From: Bolinopsis microptera
Lineage: Eukaryota > Ctenophora > Tentaculata > Lobata > Bolinopsidae
Assembly (NCBI RefSeq): GCF_026151205.1
Contig: NC_087084.1
Location: forward strand, 5,325,538-5,389,537
Direction of reading: 5' to 3'
DNA length: 64,000 nucleotides
Made by a program: the position numbers and the translations under genes. The notes under the pieces were generated by a model, which saw only the letters and a program-made list of their open reading frames with translations, searched no databases and was not told the DNA's origin. Numbering within the stretch: the first letter of the stretch is position 1; each line of letters opens with the position of its first letter. Below, piece by piece: positions 20,402 to 33,507 of this stretch.

Positions 20402-23323
20402 ATGTTGGGCATTTTGTTTCAATGTTCAAATTCTGTGAAAATAAAGGAATTCATCCTAAAACACTTCTTAATCATCACTGAGGTATGAGTACGATTGTTT
20501 ATTATTGTTTTGTTTTGTGCGGTTTCGATATCTTTGTGGGTGATAGATATTAATAATCTCTCCCCAGTAATAATCGCTTATTGTAATCGTTAACATCCCT
20601 TCATTTGATCAGGTTATAGCTGTAGTATTAGCGTTTGCTTGGCCGCTTCCCGGATCCAAACTGTCCAACTCAACTGTCTCTCTTTACATTGTGGCTGTCA
20701 TATTTTTCTTTACTGGTAAATTATTCTTAAAGCTAGTAAACAGTACATTTTTGCATAACTATTCAGTTGAAGTGCTTCACGGCTTACCTTGAATCAACAA
20801 TCGTGTACATGACGATATCTGCATTACAGCTTTATAGAATGAAATTGAAAACATTTTCACATATTTCAGGACTAAAGCTGAATACAGATGAACTAAAATC
20901 AGTCTACAGGGCAGTTGATGTTGTCATCATTTGTTGTGTTACTTCACTGGTTATTACAACACTCATTCCAGGATACATCGTTCATCAGGTATGTGTTTAC
21001 ATTAGGAATTTATTGCCCCAAAATATCTGATAGTAAACCGATTCGAATTAATGTTAAAACTAAAATTTAATTTCATTTAAGTGTATTAGAATCCTTAAAA
21101 TACACGTTGCTCCAGTTGCCATTTGATAAGAAAGATGGTTCAAGCAACGGAACCTTTACATTTGGTCCAGATGAACTGAAACTTGGGATAATTCTATTTA
21201 ACTGTACTCCCGCCACTATCGCTACTGGTATGTATGTTGGACTAATAATTCGTAACCGAATAATTATGATTGACCATATTTTCTTCATATCAAACATTAT
21301 CAGTTTAATACCAGCTGTTCTTTTTCCGAATGCCAAAATCGGTCGAGGAACACATTTACATTTTTCATTCGAATCTAATATACGATAATAATATTCGAAT
21401 CTAATAGAAACGCGAACATAACTTTCTAACATCTACATCTACTCGTGCTGACCTTGTACCTTACTTTTAGGTATAATAATGGTAACGGGAGCTGAAGGTG
21501 ACGTGGCTGTAGCAGTGGCTGTCTCCACTATCACAAACCTTGCTGGCTGTTTCCTTAATCCTCTTATCTTCTCACTCTTCGTAGACGCAGGTTGGAATAC
21601 AACCTTTTCAACAGTAGTTATATAGACTAATAGAACATTAGGGCGGAAGTGAGTGTTACTCAAAACGTAGCGGAGAGTTTGTTAATGTGTATTATAAAAT
21701 AGTCGAGTATATTAGACAATAGTATAGACAAGAAGTATAGCTTTAAAATGAGGTGTTAACTTTCAGAGGCCATGAAAGCAGACAGTACGAAACTGGTGAT
21801 GAAACTGGGATTGTCACTGATACTACCACTTTTTGTCGGTTAACAATTTCTCTTTTGTTAAAAAAACTTTAGAAAACATTCCTTATGTTATTTATCCATG
21901 GAAACTGTTTGTAAAGCTCGTAGTGAATTAAGAAAATAATTATTTTCTCAGTACTTCATTATAATGTCTAAAAATAAGACTTGACAATTGACATCTCAGG
22001 TAAGCTAGTGTCCGTGGTGTTCGCTCGTGTGAGAGAGGTCGTTAAAGTCCACAAAAGGAAAGTAGGTTTAGTTCAAAGTACGGGGGTCGTTATCATATTG
22101 TGGATTAAACTTAGCACCAGCATTAAGAAAGGAACTTTTGAGTTGATAGCGAGAGTTTTTAGTTTGATAAAAATTTGCTTTTGCCAAAACACAAAAGATC
22201 AGGGAATTTATTGTTTGTTTTCTATCTGTATTTAGTAGGCAATCATTTTCTATTTATCGTTAATAGTACTGTTATCGGTATTAGATAAAAACGATTTATT
22301 ATACATCATTATTATATTATTTATTTATGTGATTCGCTTTTTACAGGTTGACTGACATCCTTATACTCATTGGAATAATCATAGCATGTCATCTTCTTCT
22401 CTTGCTCCTCAATTTCCTTGTCTCGGTTTCCTTCTGTTTTAAGAGGTTAGAAATTTAAAAAATTCAATTTACAATTAATTATTGATTACCGAGGACGAGA
22501 TGAGAGTCTTGCTATGAAACAAAGTATATTTAAACACGCATAACTGATGTATTTTGTTTAATAGCAAATGGAGATTCCCTGACTCCCATTTTGTCCTCAG
22601 TAATTAACCATGATCGTCCCACTCAAGACTCAATAAAAGATCTCAGTGAATAATTTAAAGTAGTTTAATCTTGTCGTGATGTCGATGTACCCTATTGCTA
22701 CAATGTCACTAATAACCCACATGTTACTCTCAGAATACACCTGTCAGTAATGCTATTGCTCTGCTCACAAAAGACTTTAGTGCTCACAGCTGCTATAGCG
22801 TCAGCGCTTCCCGACAAAATAGGTCAGTCAACTCAGGTTCCTAAGTCGTATTTGTGAAATTTTATTGGTTGCAATTGCTAATTTTCTGATATATGAAGGT
22901 TATGAAGATCGCGGAAGGTTTTATTTCAAGCCTGGGTGAGTGTCCCTTAGACGGGAAACAGCTTTGTCATGAAAGATTGAATTGTCATGTGAATAGTTTA
23001 TTAATATTCTATTAATTATTTATTAATTTATTAAATTAATAGTTTATTAATTATCAGGAGACCCAGCCCTGATACTGCTGCCCTGTTTTATTGCTCATCC
23101 TCTACAAATGTTGATAGACTCCTTCCTAATTCACCCTGTTAAAAAATCTCCCCATTTCCCTCTCTGTGTACCTGGATTTTGTGCGAAATGTCGCAGTTCT
23201 GAAGGAGATGAAACGGACAAGACAGAGAACGATCAAACTAACGGAGCAACTACCGCTAATAATAGCGGAAAATCCCTCAGCCTCAGTATAAATGTAGGAC
23301 TTGAAGCAAAGACACTGCTATAA
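20402..23323 (+). CDS. SLC10A7-like: SLC10A7-like (bile-acid:sodium symporter family) carrier
   Basis: Ten exons, all in frame: 20402-20482, 20613-20715, 20870-20988, 21116-21227, 21471-21590, 21767-21838, 22000-22141, 22347-22445, 22734-22822, 23058-23323; 400 aa. Family marks: the second helix ending FFFTGLKLNTDEL (SLC10A7 members have NSGLSLKTEEL); the core helix-break region LFNCTPATIATGIIMVTGAE followed by AVSTITNLAGCFLNPLIFSLF; the late segment LCSQKTLVLTAAIASALP, matching the conserved SQKT box; and a final helix with IAHPLQMLIDS. It has nine to ten predicted membrane helices. Human SLC10A7 is a ~340-aa protein of the secretory pathway that affects calcium handling and glycosaminoglycan synthesis; that role is family knowledge, not shown here. 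The tail after the last helix is hydrophilic and longer than usual. Confidence 0.85.
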
Positions 23324-24238
23324 TACTGCAGCTGAGAAGTAGGATTTTCGTACGCCTTTATCAGACAAGGAGCATATTCACTTTGCTCAGAATGATGCAA
23401 ATTAATTATTAAGACAGTGGTATTGCATTACACACATTATTTTCCTCGACAGTCTATACTCTACTTTATCATGTTTATGTTTATGAGATCATCGTTCTTA
23501 TTATATTGCGTTCCTGTCTTTACTTGCTGCACGTTGTATACCTCTCGTTACAGCGTGTGTCAAGTGTTTACTTTGAATACTCAATGGCAAGTAAGTCGGC
23601 ATTTCAAACATTTGTTAATTTAATACATCCGGTGAACCGTCGACAATAGCCTTTCTAACTCGGCATTTTTAGCGAGAATAATTATTAATTCCGTATTGGG
23701 GATTACAGAGTTTTAAATTGTGTAATCATCATGAGTCCCACGTGACACGCACGTGACGGTCTTAATTTCCATTATTACATTCATTTTACACGGGCACTCT
23801 TTTTCTCAAATTATTATGCTCTCGTTTTGAATTTTAGTGTTCAATTTTGTGACCGTTTTGTCGGTTATTTAGGTTATTTGTGGATCTGACACCTTCCGTT
23901 CACGAATTTTCATCTTACTGATTACAATCTTTCTAACATGCGGTCTGGCAAATGAAGAAGGGTGGGGGAGGGGTTATTTTGCCGGAAAAAAAGTAGGGAT
24001 ATGAGATGCGCAAACAAGTATGTTGACTGAGAACAAACTCATGTACTACTACATCTCTTAGAAACGAACATGGAAAGCCAGGCCCATCAACTTCAGGATC
24101 TAAAAAACAAAGCAACATGTTTGGCAGAGGTAATAATATTAATACTATCGTAAGATTCAACTCTTTCCACTCAATTTTTAAAACACTATACGATTTATGA
24201 CAATTAAGACAGTAAAAGTACTATATAATCTTATAATA
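23324..24238. other. Intergenic, no recognisable gene
   Basis: 3' flank of the SLC10A7-like gene. No frame with a recognisable domain. A poly(A) signal could not be assigned with certainty. Confidence 0.35.
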
Positions 24239-27037
24239 GATGAAATGAAATGAAATGAGGTATTTATATCCCGCTCATATGATTAACCAACAACACAAGG
24301 AAGAGGTTAACCATGTCAGAGCGGCTGACTGTGAGTAATGTGAGCAAATGTGTAAAATGAACAAAAGTATAACTCAAAAAGGCTTAAGACAAAATTAAAA
24401 CATCTTTTATTGTAAACACCACACTAAATTAAAAAGAAGCAGAAACCATACAATACGTGTGTCGTGTAGGTATTATAAATGATAATACAGTGACATGATC
24501 AACAAAAAAGAGAGACAGATCCTAGAAAGGTAGAGATCAAGACATAAAATGGAGTACAGTAAAAAATAAAAGCCAATGTGTCTTGCAAAGTGAAGACAAA
24601 TGGGAAGAAAAAACATCAAAACTGATTATATAAATGGTTCTTTAACATTCGCTTGAAGCAGTTGGTATCAGTAATACATCTCAACATCATTGGAAGAGAG
24701 TTCCATGCAATCGGTGCATGGCTTGAGAAACGTCTGTCATCAACTTTGGACCTTTTATTCTTTGGTACCTTTAACATGAGATGGTCACCAGATCTTTTCG
24801 ACCTGGTCATGGTGTTTGAAAGTTCTGTATCCACTACAGCCACATCTAGTAATGCTTTTAGGTAATCAGGTGCAGTACCGTGAACTGATTTGTGGGTTAA
24901 AAGACAAACCTTAAAGAAGATTCGCTGGTCTATAGGGAGTATGTGGGCCTTCTTATAGAAGGGAACCAAGTCCGTGGTTCTGTCTTCTATGTTATAGATG
25001 AAACGAACTGCCCCATTAAGGGTGGATCTAAGTTTGTTTAATCTGGTATTGGGTAGATTCATGTACAGAGAATTACAGTAATCTAATTTAGATATAACCA
25101 GTTGTTTCACCAACATCAATTTAATGCCTTCATCCAGGTAACGACCAATAGTTCTTAAGTTCATCATTGTCCAGCTACATTTCCTTTTCACATTATTTAT
25201 TTGTCTTTCCATGTTTAAAGTTTCATCAAATTTGACACCTAGACTCTTCCAGCTGTCTCCTTTGCACTCCGTAGGTAGAATTTCAGTGCTTCCGAATTGT
25301 AGTCTGACACTGAGTTCACACTTTTTTAGAACATGGCTCTTTCCTAACACCAGTAGTTCTGTCTTTGTTTCATTCAGTTTCATGTAATTGTTCACCATCC
25401 ATGTTTTGATCTCTGCAAGACATTTGTTTGTCCTGTCTTGGACATCAGTGAACTGTACCACACGGTTTGGTTGAAACGAGATGTACAGTTGGGAATCATC
25501 TGCATATAGCTGTATATCAAGACCATATTTGGCAGCAATTTTTTGGAGAGCTTTGATATAGAGGATGAAAAGAATAGGCCCCAAGAGTGATCCCTGGGGA
25601 ACTCCAAACAAAAGCTCCAAGAAAGTAGAAAGAGTATCGTCAATCTTCACACAGAAGTGTCTCTTCTCAAGGTAGGACTTTATCCATTGCAGTGCACTTC
25701 CAGTAATTCCATAGTCTTTCATAAGCTTTTCCAATAAGACTGTGTGGTCAATGGTATCAAACGCTGCACTTAAGTCGAGAAGTACAACAATAACAACATT
25801 CCCAGCTTCAATTTCTTTGTTAAGATCATCACACATTCTTACAAGTAATGTTTCACAGCTGTGGTTAGGGCGGTATCCAGATTGGACGTCCGAGTAAAGG
25901 CTATGTGTCGTGAGATGGACATTGAGCTGGTTAAGTACAGTTCTCTCTAGGATCTTGGAGAAGGCAGAGAGGTTAGAGACTGGTCGATAGTTACTGAGAA
26001 TATCAACATCAGCATTTTCCTTCTTCAAAGTCGGCTTGATGACTGCTTTCTTCATATCTGAGGGAAAGATTCCAGTCTTTAAGGATGAGTTCAAGACGTG
26101 GAGTAAAATAGGTGTCAGTTCAGCGACACAGTTTTTTAAGAGAAATGCTGGGATCGGATCCAAGCAGCAGAACTTGTTGGACATCTTTGATACCAGGTCT
26201 TTGAGTTCATCAGCTGTTATCTCAGAGAAATTACCAAAGATGAAGTCTTTATCAAGAACAGGATCTTTGTCTTTGTCTTTGTCTTTGTCTTTGTCTTTGT
26301 CTTTGTCTTTGTCTTTGTCTTTGTCTTTGTCTCTGTTTATATCTTTGTCTTTGTATATCTTTGTCTTTGTCTTTGTCTTTGTCTTTGTCTTTGTCTTTGT
26401 CTTTGTCTTTGTCTTTGTCTTTGTCTTTGTATTTGTCTTTGTCTTTGTCTTTGTCTTTGTCTTTGTCTTTGTCTTTAACAGAATCTTTTCCTTCCTTCTC
26501 AATGGCTCGTCTGATGGTAGCAACCTTTTCAGCGAAAAAATCTTTAAAATCTTCTAGTTTAACAGGATCCTTGTAGTTTGGAAGGTTTTGGGTGTCATTT
26601 CCTAAAAGTCTGTTGACTTTTTTGTACAATGCTTTAGTATCCCCTGAAGAGGACCTAAGAGAGGTTTTGTGGTGAGCACATCTTTTAACAAACTCCACTC
26701 GGGAAAACTCATCTCTTAGCTTAACATAATCAGATCTCAAGTACTCAGATCTTTCACTGTCTATATAATCTACGTTATCTTTTCTCCAGGCACGTTCCGC
26801 AGTTCTTCTTTTTCGCCTGAGAATACGAAGTTCTAGATCTAACCATGGCATTGGCTTCTTAGTAATCTTCTTTTTTATGTAGGGACAATGTTTATCCATT
26901 AACTGAGTGAGTACGGTGTTGTAAAGGACAACAGCATCATTCGGAGACATATCTTTGGGGAAGTTTGTCAGTTTTGAAATTAGAATATCTTCTTTAAACT
27001 GTTCTGTATCAATTAAATTAAAGTTTCTGTAGTTCAT
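24239..27037 (-). mobile_element. 5'-truncated L2/CR1-like LINE, RT interrupted by hexamer array
   Basis: Minus-strand non-LTR RT: ORF 24616-26250 carries NYRPVSNLSAFSKILE, DLSAAFDTIDHTVLLEKL, GVPQGSLLGPILF and the catalytic LYADDSQLY, and ends with the CR1/L2-type tail HAPIAWNSLP. The upstream linker (26480-27037) is in a different frame of the same array. Between them a (GACAAA)n array (26262-26475) shifts the frame, so the protein cannot be read through. The endonuclease and 5' end are absent. The 3' end is probably at 24239-24257, a short tandem of TGAAA/TTTCA units as expected for this clade. Confidence 0.85.
26262..26475. repeat. (GACAAA)n hexanucleotide array inside a LINE ORF
   Basis: About 35 units (CTTTGT on the plus strand) with a few variants (TATATCTTTGT, CTCTGTTTAT). 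The six-base period keeps each frame open, giving Lys-Asp, Lys-Thr or Arg-Gln dipeptide runs, but the variant units change the phase between the two halves of the LINE. Spurious long frames on both strands (repeats of Phe-Val and Ser-Leu) come from this array. Confidence 0.9.
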
Positions 27038-27749
27038 AAATTTAACAATCTCCGTAAAACTACATCATTAGAGCCTGTAAAACTAAAACATTTAAGATAA
27101 GCACTCTATCAAGTAAAATTCATATCATCATAGTTTATTTAAGTTTAACTCAAACGTACAACTACAAATTGTAAAAAAGGCAAAATTTAATCAAAGGGCA
27201 AAATTCATAGCATGTTAGAATTCTTATTTAAGTATATTATATCCTCTACAGCTTCTTCTACAGCTTTATTTGTAAATACGACCGATTCTATCAAATAACC
27301 CAGGTTGCAAGTAAAGATTACAGATTACAAAATTGTTAAGATGCACTGAGTGAAATAAATAAAAAGTCTAAACATAAACAAATTACTGTTTTATCTCCAT
27401 TGTATTAAGTCCTCAAACGTTAGTTTTAAAATTTGAACAAAATCTTGCTTCTTCCTGATCAAACAAATTGGTTTTGTTGATCACTTTTTGGACAATTTTT
27501 AACCCCCCCCCCCCCCCCCCCCCCTATATAATACGTATAATAATACAAATACGTATAGGGACGTATAGCTATAATTCTGTCAAAAGTACACAAGCGTAAT
27601 CATTTGGAAACCCCCCTTCCCCCTCGGCTGATTACGTAATATGTGAACGACACCATATGAATGTGGCACTTTTAAAATTAGAGTAAGACATTTGTGGCAT
27701 TAATGATTGATTGGGGGACTGGTCCGTAGTACCAGCCAATGTTTACTCA

Positions 27750-28348
27750 AAAGTAATATGGGTGGAAATTCAAGTTCCCCTATAGCTGATCTCACTGTTG
27801 GCAAAAAGGAATTTAATTATATGAAACGTTTACTTCAGGAAAAGAAAATGGGATTAGCAAAGATATTATCCAATAATAAACGATATGTTGACGATTTATC
27901 TATTATTAACTACCTTTACTTTCATAAATTGATTAAAGATATTTATCCTAATTCATTGGAGATGGAGCGAGCTGGTTCCAATAATAAAATCATTAACTAC
28001 CTTGATTTAAATATTAATATTTCCACAGAAGGACTAGAAATATCAGTGTATAACAAAACTGATGATTTTAATTTTCATGTTGTATCCCTTACATTTCCTC
28101 ACAGTAACATCCCAACCGAGGTTGGCTACAACGTTTTTTCAAGTCAAGTTCTTAGATATGGTAATGTTTGCACTAGATTGGATATCTTTACCTCCCATCT
28201 TCACAAAATATTCAAAATTCTAATTGATAGAGGATATAGCCGTGATAGACTGATTAAAGGCATTAAACGTTGTCTGAGGAAATATGATAACGTTTTCAGG
28301 AAGTTCGGTATTCTAGATGACCGTAACATTATTAAAGAACTCCCCTGA
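27750..28348 (+). mobile_element. Reverse-transcriptase fragment (Penelope-like type)
   Basis: Open frame with MGGNSSSPIADLTVGKKEF, the catalytic box RYVDDL, INYLDLNINIS and a C-terminal LIKGIKRCLRKY helix. This is the C-terminal half of an RT of the kind found in numerous invertebrate retroelements, distinct from the YIDD element at 17883. The 5' fingers region and any endonuclease are missing, and the frame upstream of 27740 has no RT similarity. A 22-base C tract (27503-27524) lies just upstream. Confidence 0.65.
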
Positions 28349-28580
28349 TATCTTTTGATTTATTGAAACACGGGTACTAACTCTGCTAAACTGAACAAAT
28401 TCTGAAACTTAGGTGAATAAGTGTACAACGTGCTAAACCGAAGTTCAGACTGACCAGTGAAAATGGGCGAGCGTACCAAGTGTCATTTTAATTAGAAGTT
28501 TTAGTGAGTGATTTATTATTGAAGCTTGTAATTACAATATCTAATGCTCCTATAAATACTTTAATTAATTGTTTGTCCCG

Positions 28581-28709
28581 TTATTCTTTTTCCTTCCTCT
28601 TTTCCTTGTCATCCCCTTTAGTTTTAAGATTCTTGCTATAAATGGCTACAGCTAACACTATTAATGCTAAGTACCAAACAACAAGTGGGAGGTGGATCGT
28701 TGGTACCAT
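28581..28709 (-). CDS. Candidate 42-aa single-pass membrane microprotein
   Basis: ATG at 28709, TAA at 28581-28583. Short N-terminus, one strongly hydrophobic helix (LPLVVWYLALIVLAVAIYS), then a highly charged tail rich in Lys, Glu and Asp (KTKGDDKEKRKEKE). This is the layout of small ER or mitochondrial tail-anchored proteins. A 69-codon frame starting MGKKKK (28845-28636) overlaps it in another frame, so the true product may be that frame or a spliced combination. No family recognised and no transcript evidence. Confidence 0.35.
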   Translation of the reverse strand: MVPTIHLPLVVWYLALIVLAVAIYSKNLKTKGDDKEKRKEKE

Positions 28710-29221
28710 TAAATCGATTTAACACCGCAATTCCAGTCGCAAGCCTGGGACCACTACTAGCATAGTCACAACATCTACAAAGCTGCCATATAGCCTGACT
28801 GACAATTTTCTCGACTGACTGACAATGTTTCTTCTTTTTCCCCATTTAGAATACAAAGATTAGTACATTTTAGCTTATGATTAATATTATATTTTTACCT
28901 ATAGTTTACTTAGATATAATTGAAATAAGTTAAATATTCATCCCCGAGGGGCACGCAGATTATAATTGTGATGTTATCTATTAAAACTATTCGATTAAAA
29001 TGTTATTGGTCGAGTCGACTGGCCCTGATCTGCAAACATATTTGATATTGGTAACTTTATGATGCTGCCTCACCGCAATTAGGTGTGTTATCAGTGTAGA
29101 TATGCGCTATGTGGCAGTGAAATAAGGAATGTGCTGTTAGAATGGCAGGTGGTTAGAAATGTTGTCCTGATTCAGATTGTTTAATTTGAGCTGTATGAGT
29201 TTGGTTTTGAGTGATTATTGA

Positions 29222-32200
29222 CTATGTTCTTTGTGATTTACGTAATCCAGGTAGGTTGTGGAGTAAAAATGGTGGCCATTCGTCGTTGCAGCCAGCACTT
29301 TGCAAGTCTAGTAGTACTTTTTTTGACGAATTCTTATATATGTTGATAGAAAATATACTGGATGGGCATGTAATGCGAGTGTTATGCTCTGAAATAGCGA
29401 GCATTGGGCCTTTATAAAAGATGCTAGATCTCAGGTCAGTCTGTGAGTAAATTGATAACCAGTCTAAGTTTTGTTCGTGTGTCGTTCCTTGTTTGGGTGT
29501 GTTAGGAGGGAAAAGTTCTGAAATCGATTTAGGTAACAAACTAGACATATTTCGAACTTTGTGCAGTAAAATAAGTGCGTTTTTAACGATAACCCCTTGA
29601 ACGGTTAAGACCTCGTGTTCTTTAAATGCTAGTTTTGTGTGCTCTGGCAGTTTTCCGTCCTTGTAGTAGTAGTTCACATTTCCGGCCATAACTGCCCTCA
29701 TACCTTGTTTTTGTTTAGCAAAAAGAGATTCTATAAGAGATTTTGAAGCAAATCCCCAGACAAGTGAGCAGAAGTTTAAATGGGACTGAACAAAACTTTG
29801 GAAAATCTGTAAACGGGCCTTCATTGGAAATTTATGTTTTATCCTGTACATCACCCCAATAAATCTTGACATCTTGCTCCTCAGTGCTTTTATGTGGCTA
29901 CTCCAGTTAAGCTTTTCATCTACAATTACACCAAGAAACCGGGCTTCAGTTTTACGTTCTAATACTGTATTTTCTATTTGTACTTTAATCAATGATGGTT
30001 CTATGCGCTTTTTCGAGAAAATCATATAACACGTCTTTTTTAGATTTAGTGCTAATCCGTTGCTATTAACCCACCGTGATAATGTTTCCGTTAGTTGGTT
30101 GACCCTTAGCATTAGTTCTTGGACATTGGAACCGTTAATAATGATATTTGCATCGTCTGCATAAAGTATGAATTTTACCATCATGTTAGAAATACCGGGA
30201 AGATCGTTGATGTATATGACGAAAAGTAAGGGACCTAGTATGCTCCCTTGTGGAACACCATGCACAATAGGCTTGTGGGACGAATGTGAATTGTTTATTG
30301 CTACATATTGGCTTCTATCACTTAGGTATGACTCAAACCACTTTAGAGCTATTCCCCGGATGCCGTAGTGCTGTAATTTATTTAGCAGTGTAGCATGATC
30401 CAGGACGTCAAACGCTTTACTGTAATCTAATAATAGCAGTAGTGAAATTTGGTTTTTGCTAAGAGAGTGTAAAATTGTACTTTGTGCATTAAGAAGAGCA
30501 TGTTCACAGGACCTTCCTGGACGGAACCCATACTGATTTTCGAATAAAGAACTATTTTTGTTGAGAAATTCTAAGACACGTCGGTGCATCAGTTTTTCGT
30601 AGATTTTTGAGAAGGAACCTAAGAGAGAGATGGGTCTATAATTTTCAACGTCAAGTTTAGAGCCTCCTTTATGGATGGGAGTTACTTTGGCAATTTTAAG
30701 GGCCTGTGGAAATATGCCTGTACTTAAGGATTCGTTGATAACTTTTGCTAATATAGCAAGGAAACTATCGCTGGAACTGGCTACTTTTAGTGGTTCAATT
30801 TTTGTGTCAAGGGTCGCTTTGTTCTTCAAACCAATAATAATTCTTTGAATTTCGATCGTTTCAGCAGGCTGGAGATGGATTGATTGAGAACAGGATGTGG
30901 GCAGATATTCCTGGAACCCCCCAGGGTCAAAGGTCTGACGGGCACTTATCTGAGTTTTGATGTTCGTAGCAATGTTCGAGAAATAGTCATTAAACCTTTC
31001 AGCCACGGTATCTTCAGAACTCAAAATCGACCCGTCCGAACCTTTAAGTCTTAACTGCTCTGTTTTCCTGCTTCTACCAAGTAAACCGTTGATTATTTGC
31101 CATTGTTTTTTGGAGCAGTCCTGGTATTTTTCGAATTGTTTTTTATAGTATCGTTGTTTGGCAATGTTGACATGTTTTTTACAGAAAAGTTTTAGCTTTT
31201 TATAGGCCTCTATATTATTCATTGTAGGTTCAAGTACTTTACTATGATAACTTTCTTGTTTCCGCGCACATGCTTCTTCAAGCCAGGGTAATATCCAGGG
31301 TTTAGTATTAGAACGCTCATGTTCACGGCGAATATGATTGATTTTTAGTGGATAGGCAGTGTTATAGTGCTTGGTGTATATATCTGCAAGTTTTCCGTAT
31401 TGCAGACTAGCGTCGTCTGTACTTAATATCTCGTCCCACGTTTCCCCATCGATGAGTTCCCTAAAAGCAGCATTGTTGGCTTCATTTATGACACGTGTTT
31501 CATAACTAAGTTTAGGTTGTGTGTTAGTACGTCTTCTTTGGTCTTTGTCTTGATGTCTGCATCGAAGAGGACAAGGAAATGGTCAGATTTGGTTCTTGAG
31601 GGACGGATTTCAAATGAAGTCAGTTTTTCCTTGAAGGATCTATTAGTAACTACAAGATCTAGAGTTCCACCTTGGTCATGGGTTGGCTCAAGAGGAACAT
31701 GTTGATAAAGGTCATACTCCTCCAGGAGTTGGTAGAGCTTCTTTGGGTAGTGTTCTTCAGGCTTTTCCATGTGAAAGTTGAAATCTCCAGCGATAATAGG
31801 AAAACCAGGTTTGACTGTGAGGTCTTTAAGGTAGTCTTCAAATTCTTCTAGAAAGGCAGACTCCGTGTACCGAGCCTTCTTGGTATAAGGAGGCCGATAC
31901 AAGTTCACAAGTCTCACAATATCTTGTTGAGATTGTAGCAGTGATTCCATCACTTGGAAGGATTTGTACTTCGTGACCTTACTATTACATTTTAACTGGA
32001 GGACATCACGAAATAGCATAGCTATACCTCCTCCTCCTCTATGTTTTCGTGGGTCCGAGAGTATATTCCAACCAAGGTCTTTGATCTCCATTATCTTAGC
32101 TGTGTTTCCATCACGAAAGAAAGTTTCTTGTACAAAACAGATGTCACAGTCAACTTCTTGAAGATGCTCTAAGACTCCGACTGTTTTGTTCACTAAGGAT

Positions 32201-33365
32201 CTTACATTGAACGTTCCAATCCTTAAACTCTTCCTAGGCGTAGTTTGGTCTCCTTTGTCTTCTGTACGTACCAGTTTTTTGAATTCTCACATCCTGCTGT
32301 CCTATTCATGATTCCAATCCGTTCTCTTACATACGAGGGACATAGGTTGTCAGAGGCTTTATGGGTCTTTGCTGAGTTCTTCTCCGAGTGTTCACTACTT
32401 TTGGCGCAGTTAGAGCACTTTATCTTTGTGACAATATTTTCACTTTTGCTTCTACAGTCTTTTGACTTGTGGTTTCCTGCACAGAAGAAACATGTTGGGT
32501 CTTTATCTTTGGCTTTACAGTACATGGAGTTAGCCATGTGACCAAATTCCTGGCAATGATAACATTGGATGACATGAATTCGGTCTGTAACATGGTGTTC
32601 CCTAAGGTCAATATGAACATAGTCTCTGTTTTGTCTGATTGACTCACGTACTGCTGCATTGACACGGATGACAGCCGTTTTCTCTTTATCATCGAAGAAA
32701 ACCACTTTAACCGCATCGTCTTTTTCAGATGAGGACTTCAGTATTTCATTCTTTTCCAAAAGTTTCTCTAGCAGTGCCTCCTTGTTTGTGATATCAGAAG
32801 GAATATTCCGAATAGACAGTTTAGGGTCCAATTTCTTTCCTGGTTCGGACTTTGACGATACCTTGTATTTCTCTTGACTTTTAAATACTGTTTCAGCTTT
32901 CTTAAGTTGATCCTTGGTAACAAGCTTGAAGGTTGCAGTATTTCCGGACACTGTATAGTTCTTCACTGGGTTGACTTTAAGGGAACCTTTCATTTCCTTT
33001 TCATCATCAATTGTGATAGGTTCTGCGTCTTCAGAGTCTGTGGTCTTTTTCTCAACTGTGAGTGTGTGTTTTTCTGCAAGCATAGTTTCTTCTTTTGCTT
33101 TCTTTTCTTTGGGTAGTGTTGCTACCACTGTATTCAATAAATCTGGTAGTATTGTGGGTAGTACTTCTGCTAGTACCTCTTTGAGCTGTGTCTTTATAAT
33201 TTCCTTGAAATCTGGTGATTCCTGTACTGTATGAGTTGTGGCTTGTTTTGTTCCTAAAACAGTTTGTGTTAGTTGAAGAGCATTTTTGGAGAAAGTGTCC
33301 AACTTCATCTTTTCCATGTCAAAAACCCTGCTAGAAAGATCAAGGACCGAAGGGACAAGTGACAA
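29222..33365 (-). mobile_element. Nearly full-length Jockey/CR1-like LINE (ORF1 + EN + RT)
   Basis: ORF1 at 32223 to about 33365 is a gag-like protein with Cys-His knuckles (CYHCQEFGHMANSMYC, CFFCAGNHKSKDC). ORF2 begins in an overlapping frame (IGTFNVRSL near 32200) with an APE endonuclease (ICFVQETFF, IIAGDFNFH, TLDLVVTN, TKSDHFLVLF), then RT at 29222-31490 (YRPISLLGSFSKIYEKL, LLLDYSKAFDVLDH, GVPQGSILGPLLF, ILYADDANI). The two halves of ORF2 are in different frames, joined near 31500-31530, where a small indel has broken one continuous frame. No other stop was seen in about 4 kb, so the copy looks young. Its 5' end lies just before the NERD-like gene. Confidence 0.88.
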
Positions 33366-33507
33366 ATTGTCAGTTCTTAAAAAAACTAAACAACTGTTTT
33401 GTAATAATTCGATACCTCAAATTATTTGTTATATAGTAGTGTTGAAAGTATTAAAACACTACTTAGATAGAATAGTAAAATATTGAAAATATTTAACTTT
33501 TCAGAAA

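Noticed and set aside
26036-26576. Plus-strand frames with Phe-Val or Ser-Leu repeats
   Set aside because: They are translations of the CTTTGT array in the LINE on the other strand.
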